From Microbispora rosea subsp. aerata (lineage in GTDB: Bacteria; Actinomycetota; Actinomycetes; Streptosporangiales; Streptosporangiaceae): a stretch of 51,813 nucleotides of DNA. The notes beneath the pieces are model-generated. The model did no database searches. It was given only the letters and a program-made list of their open reading frames with translations, and was not told the origin of the DNA. A program made the translations under genes and the position numbers. Shown piece after piece: positions 1-6,411 of this stretch; position 1 is the stretch's first letter; each line of letters begins with the position of its first letter. The stretch spans positions 1-51,813 of the forward strand of contig NZ_BMPY01000041.1 of the NCBI RefSeq assembly GCF_014647835.1, in the 5' to 3' direction.

Positions 1-89
1 CCGCACGACGCTTTCCCCCTCCCCGCACGAACGCTTTCCCCCTCCCCGCACGACGCTTTCCCCCTCCCCGCACGGCGGTTTCCCTCCTT
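1..89. repeat. Four-copy tandem repeat, 22-23 bp unit
   Basis: Units begin at 1, 23, 46 and 68. Units 1 and 3 are identical (22 bp, core CGACGCTTTCCCCCTCC), unit 2 has one extra A, and unit 4 is diverged. The array touches the window edge and probably continues to the left. There are no unique spacers, so it is a simple tandem array and not CRISPR. Confidence 0.9.
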
Positions 90-219
90 CCCCGTCGGCG
101 ACCGCCACAACGACCGCGTCCGGAGGCAGCGACGTAGCCTGCCGAGGGCGAAAGGCGGCGGCCGACCCGGCCCCCGGTGGTGGCGGTGGCCGCCCGGGTG
201 GCGGCGGCGGTCGTCCCGG

Positions 220-395
220 CGGTTGCCGGAGGTCGTGGCAGCGCCGTACACCTTGATCTCGGGCTGCGTCGCGGGCCAGCCCGTGTTGGCGGTGATGGTG
301 ATCGGGACGTACCGGGTCGTGGTCGCGGTGAAGTCGATCGTCACCGTGTTGCCGCTCGCGGGGCTGAAGGCGCGGCCCGCGGAAGCGGCGAGCCA
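220..395 (-). pseudogene. Remnant of a discoidin (F5/8 type C)/CBM-like domain
   Basis: On the minus strand one frame encodes about 58 residues including FSPASGNTVTIDF, then TRYVPITITANTGWPA and a terminal IKVYG. This is the C-terminal pattern of the discoidin-like carbohydrate-binding domains at the ends of secreted actinobacterial glycosyl hydrolases (typically ATRYVRLTFTANTGWPA...EVYG). The downstream residues (from about 219 down) lose similarity, no catalytic domain is present, and the fragment has no credible start. I read it as a leftover of a deleted or decayed secreted hydrolase gene. Similarity is by eye only. Confidence 0.55.
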
Positions 396-590
396 GCGTA
401 GACGCCGGTGCCTGCGGCGTCTACGGCCCGGTCGAGCACCGCAGCCGGCCTGCGATCGCAAGCGGCGATCGACCGGCTGGCGGCATCGACGCTGCGGTCC
501 AACCCCTCCGGCACGCCCACGCGCCCCAGCCGGGCCGACTCATCCAACGCCCAACCCCCGCCGACACGCCACAGCACCCGGCCTCAGCGG

Positions 591-710
591 CACACCCCAC
601 ACATTCCCCAGCGGAGTCAGCACCGGAATCCGACGCCCAACTCTGGCCAGCACACCCCACACATTCCCCGGCCGAATCCACACCAGAATCAAGCACCCGG
701 CCCCGGCCGA
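591..710. repeat. Two-copy 60-bp direct repeat
   Basis: CACACCCCACACATTCCCC occurs at 591 and again at 651, an exact 60-bp period. The rest of each unit is similar (GAATC, CACCGGAATC versus CACCAGAATC) but diverged. A weaker third relative may lie at 561-590. It sits between the two gene remnants in non-coding sequence. Confidence 0.75.
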
Positions 711-750
711 CACATCCTCGGCACGCCGGAGGGCCGCGGCCGTACGCGCC

Positions 751-882
751 TGGTTCGTGCCGCTCGCCAGGGAGAAGCGCTACGCACCCGACGCGGTCGA
801 GCGGGCATGGAAAGTGCTCGACGCGTTCGGTGGGTTCGGGTTCTGCAAGACGTACGCGGCGGCGTTCGCGCTGCCCACCTAC
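751..882 (+). pseudogene. Remnant of DnaE2-like DNA polymerase III alpha
   Basis: A 44-residue stretch in one plus frame reads WFVPLAREKRYAPDAVERAW, a short linker, then FGGFGFCKTYAAAFALPTY. The latter is the diagnostic motif of bacterial DnaE/DnaE2 (ImuC) polymerases (usual form FGFCKAHAAAFALPTYQSAWLK). Similarity stops abruptly after PTY, where the family continues QSAWLKAH, and nothing upstream encodes the PHP or palm domains. It is therefore an isolated fragment of an error-prone polymerase gene, probably left by recombination or deletion. The frame stays open to 972 but the rest is not polymerase-like. Confidence 0.65.
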
Positions 883-1250
883 CCCATGCAGCCTCAAGGC
901 AGGTTGACACCGGACTTCGGCGTCCGGCCCCGGCTGACCGGCGCGGTCCCTACTCCCGAGGCGGCTTCTTAACCCGTGCCACGGCGGAACCTCACGACGA
1001 CGGCAGGCGACGGCGCAGAACCAGTTGCACGGCGCGGCGGGTCGGACTGCGGCGCGAGCTTTATGGCGCGGTGAGCTGCGCTGTGCGGCTCGGGACTTTC
1101 GGGCCGCGCGCCTCCGCGTACCTCCGCTGCCTCCGCCTGCCGCCGCGTGTCGCCGCGTGTCGACAGGCTCGAATCCCCGCACATAAATCGGGCATTCGAG
1201 ACAATTCTCACTTAATTCCTCTAAGTCGGCCCATAAGACTCTAACTAGTG

Positions 1251-1298
1251 ATCAAAAGGCTTAGATGCTCGTTTGTCGGCCCAGTTCGCAGGAAATCA
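1251..1298 (+). promoter_or_regulatory. Upstream element shared with the paralogue at 3584
   Basis: This stretch aligns with 3412-3460: both start ATCAAAAG, contain GTTTGTC followed by GGCC, and end GCAGGAAATCA. It lies about 110 nt before the start of the secreted-protein gene at 1409 and about 124 nt before the paralogue. The surrounding 1180-1300 is AT-rich for this genome, as expected for a promoter. I cannot assign -35/-10 boxes with confidence. Confidence 0.55.
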
Positions 1299-1336
1299 AC
1301 ACAGCACAGGAAGTTAGGGCCCAATCGGGGGCCTGA

Positions 1337-1389
1337 AGGACATTTCGAAACACAAAAAGAAATGTCCTGAAAATTCAGGGGAACTGAAT
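1337..1389 (+). promoter_or_regulatory. Leader inverted repeats before gene 1409
   Basis: A perfect 10-bp inverted repeat AGGACATTTC (1337-1346) / GAAATGTCCT (1359-1368) with a 12-nt spacer is followed by ATTCAG (1373-1378) / CTGAAT (1384-1389). The inner GACATTTC-N12-GAAATGTC occurs again with the same spacer at 4722-4749 before the third secreted gene. It could be an operator or an RNA hairpin in the leader. The SD (AAGGGGG, 1396-1402) follows immediately. Confidence 0.55.
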
Positions 1390-1408
1390 CCTGGCAAGGG
1401 GGACACGC

Positions 1409-1930
1409 ATGTCCAAGCTGCACAAGATTGTTGCCGGTCTCGCCCTCAGCACCGCCACCATCGGCGGGGCGCTCGCTCTGGGTGCCGGCGCCGCCAGCGC
1501 CGAGATCGAGTTCGAGAAGAGCCACGAGCCCACCGTCACCAACGGCCTGGCCAACGGCCTGGACGACAGCACGGGCGGCATCGCCCAGGGCAACCGGGGT
1601 CTCGGTGGCGGGCACGGCTTCCCCGTCTTCCTCAGCCCGAACGGCAACGACGACAACCAGCTGCTCAACCACAACCAGAACCTGAACCAGAACAACGACC
1701 AGAACTGGTGGGCCAACCAGAGCTTCTGGAACCAGGGCGCGTGGTCCGACCAGCAGGATGACTTCTCCGGCTTCGGGCTCGTCGCCAAGGACGTCGCGAT
1801 CGGCTTCCAGGACAAGACAAACAAGGACAACAGCTGGTTCAACAACAACTGGTTCGGCAACAACAACTGGTGGTACAACAACGACGACAATTGGTGGCAC
1901 CGCAACAACCGCGACCACGTGAACGGCTGA
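1409..1930 (+). CDS. Secreted Asn/Trp-rich small protein, paralogue 1
   Basis: This 173-residue protein has a clear Sec signal peptide: K-H-K n-region, hydrophobic core LALSTATIGGALAL, and an ASA|E cleavage site after residue 31. The mature part starts acidic and contains DSTGGIAQGN (about 53-62) and a GLVAKDVAIGFQ motif (about 118-129), both also in the protein at 3584. The C-terminal half is built of N/W runs (NNNW, NNWW, NWWH) with about ten tryptophans and no cysteine. The start is set by the SD AAGGGGG, 6 nt upstream. There are no membrane anchors after the signal peptide, so it is exported. The function is unknown; the low-complexity Asn/Trp composition would suit a self-assembling or surface-coating protein, which is inference. 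It has its own long 3' UTR and strong terminator, so it is monocistronic. Confidence 0.88.
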   Translation: MSKLHKIVAGLALSTATIGGALALGAGAASAEIEFEKSHEPTVTNGLANGLDDSTGGIAQGNRGLGGGHGFPVFLSPNGNDDNQLLNHNQNLNQNNDQNWWANQSFWNQGAWSDQQDDFSGFGLVAKDVAIGFQDKTNKDNSWFNNNWFGNNNWWYNNDDNWWHRNNRDHVNG

Positions 1931-2026
1931 GAGGCAGGTTCAGCGGCAACTGCGACGATCGCGCCGTGTCGGGAATGACGGACACGGAGGACCTCCACCG
2001 AGGTCTCCCGCCCCGACTGACGGACT

Positions 2027-2105
2027 GGCGCCGTTGAGTGCAGAGACACGTTCCTCGACCGGCCGGCCGCTCGCTCGCCGAGCGACCGGGACCCGATCGG
2101 GAACG
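2027..2105 (+). other. Conserved structured 3' UTR element, copy 1
   Basis: This lies 97 nt after the stop of gene 1409. It shares with 4247-4316, in the same order: GGCGCCG-n-TGAGTGCAG, a CGTTC arm, GCCGAGCGACCGG, and a closing GAACG. CGTTCC (2049-2054) can pair with GGAACG (2100-2105), enclosing a GC-rich insert; the other copy forms an equivalent 10-bp stem with different sequence. It sits between the stop and the terminator, so it is transcribed. The role (RNA stability, sRNA release or protein binding) is unknown. Confidence 0.5.
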
Positions 2106-2136
2106 GCCGTCCAATCCTCCTAGCAGTGACAACTAA

Positions 2137-2173
2137 GGGCTCCGGCGGGGAAGGTTCCGCCGGAGCCCTGCCT
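2137..2173 (+). terminator. Rho-independent terminator of gene 1409
   Basis: A perfect 12-bp stem GGGCTCCGGCGG (2137-2148) / CCGCCGGAGCCC (2157-2168) with an 8-nt loop is followed by TGCCTTTT. It is nearly identical in its outer stem to the terminator at 4340. Confidence 0.85.
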
Positions 2174-2417
2174 TTTCCCCGCAGCCGTCGTCACCGGCGC
2201 CCGCATCCCTCCGCGACCTACCTCCGGCCCGGCTCTCAGTGGGGGCGGGGACGAAAACCATGGCGGCCCGGCGCGCACCCAGACGGGACCACCACGAGGA
2301 CAAAAGCACGGCGGGCGGCGGGACCAGGCCGCGGGGACGAGACCGGCGACGACGCCGGTCGCGCCCCCCTTGGCCAGGTAGCTCACCGCGCCGGGAGGCG
2401 TCTCCTCCGCTCCTCCC

Positions 2418-2532
2418 GCCGCCCGCGTAGGTCGCGACCACCGACGCGATTCCGAAGGCCGCGAGCCGGGCCAGCAGCAGGCGCTTGCGGCCGAAGCGGT
2501 CGCCGAGCGCGCCCGCGGGGAGCATGAGATCC
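2418..2532 (-). pseudogene. Remnant of an MFS (DHA2-type) transporter
   Basis: A minus-strand frame encodes LMLPAGALGDRFGRKRLLL and then AAFGIASVVATYAG. This is the motif-A loop (G-x-L-x-D-R-x-G-R-K) and start of TM3 of 14-TM drug-efflux MFS proteins. Upstream and downstream, the frame dissolves into repeats and basic low-complexity sequence and no other MFS segment is found, so only about 38 codons survive. It is a relic of a lost transporter gene. Confidence 0.6.
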
Positions 2533-2548
2533 CGCTCCTCCGGGCACA

Positions 2549-2765
2549 TCGCTCGCACCCTCGCGAAGCCCGACCCGCTGGCACAAGGCTCGTGGTCCTC
2601 GGCGAAGCCCACTCCCGCCGAGTACAACGCATGCGGCCCTTCCAAGACCGCCCCTGGGCACAACGCTCGCAGCCCTCGCGAGCTCGATCCGCTCGGCACA
2701 ACGCCTGTGGCCCTCGCGACGACTGCTCCGCTGGCACGACGCTCGCGGTCCCCGACGAAGCCCGC
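2549..2765. repeat. Degenerate roughly 40-bp tandem units
   Basis: Five to six loose units follow the pattern GCTCGCAGCCCTCGCGA...CCGCTGGCACAAC (starts near 2549, 2589, 2629, 2664, 2702 and 2740). GGCACAA or GGCACGAC recurs at the unit ends. The units are too diverged to be recent. They directly adjoin the MFS relic, and the stretch has no supported gene. Confidence 0.5.
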
Positions 2766-2900
2766 TCTTTCGCCACGCTCCTCGCCCTCCTCCGCTCCCA
2801 CCATCCCGGTGAACGTCGGTGGACGACGCACCGGGCGGCCGACCGCCTATCCCCCTGGACGTACGGCATGCTCCCGGCCCAGACGGCGAGCCGAGGCGTC

Positions 2901-3178
2901 CCGTCGCGGTGGCGACGATCAGCCCGCCCCCTTCGCGGGCGAGCGGCGGACCGGCGGGATCGCGCCGACGTCGCGTCAGCCGACGCGGCGACCTCGGAGA
3001 ACGGCACCGGGACAGGTTTCGAGCCAGCACTACCGCGCCCCGTCGCGGCAGCGATCTCTCCCTTCCCATCGCGGGCGAGCGGCGGACCGGCGGGAATCGC
3101 GCCGACGTCACCGTCAGCCAACCTGGCGACCTCGGGGAACGGCGCCGGGACAGCTTTCCGAGCCGGCACTACCGGGGG
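2901..3178. repeat. Two-copy tandem duplication, period about 139 bp
   Basis: Copy 1 (2901-3039) and copy 2 (3040-3178) share CCGTCGCGG starts, a central GCGGGCGAGCGGCGGACCGG followed by CGGGA(A)TCGCGCCGACGTC, then GGCGACCTCGG(A/G)GAACGGC and a GAGCC(A/G)GCACTACCG end. The copies have point differences and small indels, so the duplication is old. No coding frame is conserved between them in a protein-like way. The 1400-bp gap 2180-3583 otherwise holds only the MFS relic and the promoter region of the next gene. Confidence 0.75.
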
Positions 3179-3411
3179 CGACCCCGCCGCCGGGCCCGCG
3201 GCGCCTTTCGCTCACCGTCCGCCGACTCCCGCACCGTCCTTACTTCGGGGCGCACGTCATGTCTCCGGGGCGCGCCGACGCGAGCGGCGCGGGCCCTCGC
3301 TCCCGCTTCGGGGGACTGAAGACCCCCGCCGGAAGTCAGGGGAACAAATCGTACCTATCCCTACATAAGGAGCATTATCCATCGTTTCAAGCCTATACGC
3401 AGCTAATCATT

Positions 3412-3460
3412 AATCAAAAGCAGCAGACGTCAGTTTGTCCGGCCGCCCGGCAGGAAATCA
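3412..3460 (+). promoter_or_regulatory. Upstream element shared with paralogue 1
   Basis: This is the counterpart of 1251-1298: AATCAAAAG, then GTTTGTCCGGCC and GGCAGGAAATCA. It lies inside an AT-rich island (3350-3420) that stands out from the GC-rich repeats upstream and probably contains the promoter. Confidence 0.55.
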
Positions 3461-3501
3461 CCCTAGCGTCGGATGCACGGCTCAATAAGAGCCAACAACA
3501 G

Positions 3502-3531
3502 ATTTCTGTCCGCAATAGGCGGACGGGAAAT
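3502..3531 (+). promoter_or_regulatory. Leader hairpin before gene 3584
   Basis: ATTTC (3502-3506) and GTCCGC (3508-3513) pair with GCGGAC (3519-3524) and GAAAT (3527-3531), leaving a small loop AATAG. It occupies the same leader position as the GACATTTC/GAAATGTC repeat of the other two genes but with a different core. The GAATCCTG(T/G)CA(G/A)GG stretch just before the start is shared with gene 1409. Confidence 0.45.
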
Positions 3532-3583
3532 GCCGATAGACGCAGGGCAATTCGAAATTGAATCCTGTCAGGGAGGAACCATA

Positions 3584-4141
3584 ATGCCCAACCTCAAGAA
3601 GATCTTCGCAGGGCTCGCGGTCGGCAGCGCCATCGCCGGCGGGGCCGTCGCCATGGGCGCCACGGCCGCCAGCGCCGAGGACCACCCCTTCAAGTTCGGC
3701 GGGAACCCCTTCTCCTTCGAGAAGGAGGAGGAGCACAGCCCCACGGTCAAGAAGGGTGACGCCAACGCCGCCGACGACAGCACGGGCGGCATCGCCCAGG
3801 GCAACAACAAGGGCAACGGCTTCCCGACCGCGTTCGCCCCGAAGACCGACCGGGAGCACACCGACCAGCACCACAACCGCAACGACCGCAACCAGAACAA
3901 CTGGTGGGACACCAACAACTGGTGGGGCCAGAACCTCTACAACGACGACCGTTCCGCGCACGACGCTTTCGGCCTCGTCGCCAAGGACGTCGCCTTCGGG
4001 TTCCAGGAGAAGGACAACAGGGACTTCAACTGGATCAACCAGAATTGGTGGGCCGACCAGAACTGGTGGGACTTCAACAACAACGACTGGTGGCACCGTA
4101 ACGACCGCCAGAACACCCACGACAACGGCACCAACGCCTGA
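3584..4141 (+). CDS. Secreted Asn/Trp-rich small protein, paralogue 2
   Basis: This 185-residue exported protein has the same architecture as the one at 1409: a 31-residue signal peptide ending ASA|ED, an acidic/basic N-terminal part, DSTGGIAQGN (residues 66-75), a polar middle rich in H, D, N and R, the motif GLVAKDVAFGFQEKDN, and a C-terminal N/W domain (INQNWW, ADQNWW, NNNDWW). The start at 3584 is chosen because GGGAGG (3571-3576) sits 7 nt upstream and the signal peptide begins there; an upstream in-frame ATG at 3473 would add 37 residues with no SD. It is monocistronic, with a long 3' UTR and a terminator. The biological role is unknown; identity to the first paralogue is concentrated in the two motifs and the N/W repeats. 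Confidence 0.88.
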   Translation: MPNLKKIFAGLAVGSAIAGGAVAMGATAASAEDHPFKFGGNPFSFEKEEEHSPTVKKGDANAADDSTGGIAQGNNKGNGFPTAFAPKTDREHTDQHHNRNDRNQNNWWDTNNWWGQNLYNDDRSAHDAFGLVAKDVAFGFQEKDNRDFNWINQNWWADQNWWDFNNNDWWHRNDRQNTHDNGTNA

Positions 4142-4246
4142 TCCGCGAGGTCTGACACCTCGCCCGACGTCGCGCCGTACCGCCGGGTGACGGGAGGAGC
4201 GGGCGGGCCGCCCGTGCGTCCCTCCCCGACACCGGCCGGGGACGAC

Positions 4247-4316
4247 GGCGCCGGTGAGTGCAGTCAGGCGTTCTCAACGCGGCCGCGCGCCGAGCGACCG
4301 GAAGCCTGAGAACGCC
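4247..4316 (+). other. Conserved structured 3' UTR element, copy 2
   Basis: GGCGCCG (4247) and TGAGTGCAG (4255) keep the same offset as in copy 1. A perfect 10-bp stem GGCGTTCTCA (4267-4276) / TGAGAACGCC (4307-4316) encloses a segment with GCCGAGCGACCGG (4289-4301), the same 13-mer found at 2077-2089. The stem sequence differs from copy 1 but pairing is kept, which argues for RNA structure. It lies between the stop codon and the terminator. Confidence 0.55.
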
Positions 4317-4339
4317 CTCAACCGGATGGCATGAGACAA

Positions 4340-4376
4340 GGGCTCCGGCGAGATCCTCGCCGGAGCCCTGACCTTT
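4340..4376 (+). terminator. Rho-independent terminator of gene 3584
   Basis: The stem GGGCTCCGGCGAG (4340-4352) / CTCGCCGGAGCCC (4356-4368) has a 3-nt loop and is followed by TGACCTTTT. Its first eleven bases equal those of the terminator at 2137. Confidence 0.85.
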
Positions 4377-4721
4377 TGCACGCCCGGTCTCACCCCGCAA
4401 AGCTGCCCAACCACCCGCGCGCGCCGTGCCCCGCCGCTCCCCCGCACACCGCCGATCCGGCCGTCGCGCGGCGGTGCCGTACGAGGAAGGAAGCGCACGA
4501 GGACCTGGGATTGGGAACACCACGTCGCGGCGCGAGAGCCCGCCCTACCCCGGATCCCACCCGAACGCGTCAGCCATGAACGTCGATCAGGTCAGCGGTC
4601 GCCTAACGTGAGGCATCGCAGCACAACGCCGACCCAAATCCCGGGCGGCCGAGTTTGCCAGTCAGCCGCATCGGCAATTAAGACGCCACGGGCGATAGTC
4701 GGACAAACAGGACATCGCTCG
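4377..4721. other. Non-coding stretch
   Basis: I see no gene here. The frames are short, basic and Pro/Arg-rich. The right part (from about 4600) becomes less GC-rich and presumably contains the promoter of the gene at 4785. GGACAAAC (4701-4708) is an inverted match to the GTTTGTCC motif of the 3584 upstream region. Confidence 0.5.
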
Positions 4722-4749
4722 GACATTTCCGGCAGACCCAGGAAATGTC
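4722..4749 (+). promoter_or_regulatory. GACATTTC-N12-GAAATGTC inverted repeat
   Basis: Arms GACATTTCC (4722-4730) and GGAAATGTC (4741-4749) are perfect. The core GACATTTC-N12-GAAATGTC is the same sequence with the same spacer as at 1339-1366. It is 35 nt before the start of gene 4785. It may be a shared operator or a leader hairpin. Confidence 0.55.
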
Positions 4750-4784
4750 GTACTCGGGCACTCCATCCTTCGAGGAGGACCGCA

Positions 4785-5084
4785 ATGCCCATTTTCCGAA
4801 ACGTCATCACCGGTCTGGCGGTAAGTACGGCTATGGCCGGCGGCGCGCTCGCGCTGAGCACCACCGCCGCCCAGGCGGCCACCCCTGGCACCCCGACCAT
4901 CACCAGCAACTGGGGCCACGGTGACCACTGGGGACGTCGCGGCTGCCGTAACGCTGCCGTCAACCGCAACGACTTCCGCCTCTTCAAGCTCAAGTACGAG
5001 AAGGAAAAGAAGGTCAACCGCAAGAACGTGGCCTTCGCGTCCGGTGACGCCGTCATCGAGATCGACGGCGACGACGACGACTGA
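4785..5084 (+). CDS. Small secreted protein, third member
   Basis: This 99-residue protein has a signal peptide almost interchangeable with those of the two preceding secreted proteins (GLAVSTAMAGGALAL, cleavage AQA|A after residue 31). The mature part has GHGDHWGRRGCRNAAVNRNDF, a basic KYEKEKKVNRKN stretch and a poly-Asp tail (IDGDDDD). It lacks the Asn/Trp domain, so it is related mainly through its leader and cis-elements. The SD GAGGAGG (4772-4778) is 6 nt upstream. One cysteine remains in the mature protein. The function is unknown; it is presumably exported together with the other two under the same regulator. Confidence 0.85.
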   Translation: MPIFRNVITGLAVSTAMAGGALALSTTAAQAATPGTPTITSNWGHGDHWGRRGCRNAAVNRNDFRLFKLKYEKEKKVNRKNVAFASGDAVIEIDGDDDD

Positions 5085-5244
5085 CACTGACGGGTGACAC
5101 CCACTCGTACGGGGCCGTCGGCGCGGTGCCCGGACCCGCCCTGATCACGCCTCCGCCACCTCCCGTGGCGATCGGGCGGCGGTGAACGGGCGGCCGAGAG
5201 CTTGCGGCCCTGTACGGATCGCCCACTTCCGTACTGTGAACGAC

Positions 5245-5270
5245 GCCCCGGCGGAACAGCCCGCCGGGGC
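5245..5270 (-). terminator. Hairpin between gene 4785 and ku
   Basis: A perfect 10-bp stem GCCCCGGCGG (5245-5254) / CCGCCGGGGC (5261-5270) with a 6-nt loop lies 20 bp past the ku stop and 160 bp past gene 4785. It has no U-tract on either strand; it most likely ends the ku transcript. Confidence 0.6.
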
Positions 5271-5290
5271 CCCTCTGGACCGGATCATCC

Positions 5291-6205
5291 TCACGCCGAG
5301 CGGCGCGTCTTGCGCTTCTTGGGGGCCTTCTCCTCCTCGTCCGCGCCGCCCGACGCGGGCTTCCCGGCGGCGCCCGATTCGGCGGCCTTGGCCTTGGCGG
5401 CTCTGCCGGGCGGCTTGGCCGCGGCGCCCTGACGCTCGCGCTTGGCCGCCTCGACGCTGGCCCGCAGCGCGGCCATGAGGTCGACGGCGGGCCCGGCCTC
5501 GGCGGGCGCCTCGGGGGCGACGACCTCCTTGCCGGCCACCTTGGCCTCGATGACCTCCTGCAGCGCCTCCCGGTAGGCGTCCTTGTACTCGGTCGGGTCG
5601 AAGTCCGCCACCATCGTCTCGATCAGGGACTGGGCCATCTTCAGCTCCTGCGGCCGTACGTCGACCTCCTCCTCGAGGAAGGCGAAGTCGGCCTTGCGGA
5701 TCTCGTCGGGCCACAGCATGGTCTCCAGCACGAAGACGCCGTCCCGGACGCGGAGCGCGGCCAGCGACTCGCGCTGCCGCAGCGCGACCTTCACGACCGC
5801 CACCTGCCCCGACCGCTCCAGCGCGTCCCGCAGCAGCACGTACGGCTTGGTGCCCTGCCCGTCCGGCTCCAGGTAGTACGACTTCGCGAAGTAGATGGGG
5901 TCGATCTGGTCCGCGGGCGTGAACTGCAGCACGTCGATCCGGCGGGAGGTGGTCAACGGCAGATCGGCGAAGTCCTCGTCGGTCAGCACGACGATCTCGC
6001 CGGTCGCCAGCTCGTATCCCTTGGCGATGTCCGCGTAGGGCACCTCTTCCCCGTCGACCGAGCAGACCCGCTTGTATTTGATCCGCCCGCCGTCCTTCCG
6101 GTGCACCTGGTGGAACGTGACGTCCTTCTGTTCGGTCGCCGAGTAGAGCTTCACCGGGATGGTGACAAGACCGAACGAGATCGCGCCTTTCCAGATGCTG
6201 CGCAT
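5291..6205 (-). CDS. mku: Ku protein, non-homologous end joining
   Basis: This 304-residue bacterial Ku homodimer subunit encircles broken DNA ends and recruits LigD. The N-terminus MRSIWKGAISFGLVTIPVKL is the family signature. The core beta-barrel runs to about residue 250, followed by a Lys/Ala/Gly-rich tail (AAKPPGRAAKAKA, EEEKAPKKRKTRR) that in the family binds DNA and modulates ligation. I start at 6205, where the family begins; an in-frame ATG at 6253 would add 16 non-conserved residues. It is transcribed divergently from the LigD-type gene at 6412, the usual arrangement. A small palindrome TACCT-N7-AGGTA (6260-6276) sits in the shared promoter region and might be regulatory, though that is weak. 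Confidence 0.95.
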   Translation of the reverse strand: MRSIWKGAISFGLVTIPVKLYSATEQKDVTFHQVHRKDGGRIKYKRVCSVDGEEVPYADIAKGYELATGEIVVLTDEDFADLPLTTSRRIDVLQFTPADQIDPIYFAKSYYLEPDGQGTKPYVLLRDALERSGQVAVVKVALRQRESLAALRVRDGVFVLETMLWPDEIRKADFAFLEEEVDVRPQELKMAQSLIETMVADFDPTEYKDAYREALQEVIEAKVAGKEVVAPEAPAEAGPAVDLMAALRASVEAAKRERQGAAAKPPGRAAKAKAAESGAAGKPASGGADEEEKAPKKRKTRRSA

Positions 6206-6411
6206 AGCCACATTCTCGTCTCTGTGTTCGAACGGCGCCATGGTGGGATTCAAGGGAGTTACCTCATGGGCAGGTACCCACTCTGGCGGTGCCGTATCCG
6301 GTCGAACCGCCCTGCGGCGGCGTCCCCCGCCTGATTGAGCCGCCCGAGACAGGGCAGAGCCCCGCCCGACGGCGGCGAGATTTCCGCGCGGGCGCGGCGG
6401 GAGGAGCGGCG

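Noticed and set aside
1-89. Possible CRISPR array
   Set aside because: Repeats are contiguous with no unique spacers and no cas genes are present.
1160-1200. tRNA-like T-loop GGCTCGAATCC
   Set aside because: No D-arm, anticodon arm or acceptor stem can be drawn upstream; it is a chance match.
1251-1409. Cyclic di-AMP (ydaO) riboswitch upstream of the secreted gene
   Set aside because: The conserved core of that riboswitch class is not seen; only inverted repeats are present.
2485-3561. Large plus ORF of 358 codons in the gap
   Set aside because: It spans non-protein-like repeat copies in different frames, with Arg/Pro/Ser composition typical of random GC-rich DNA.
6260-6276. TACCT-N7-AGGTA palindrome as an operator
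   Set aside because: Arms are too short and only one copy is seen; kept only as a note in the ku entry.
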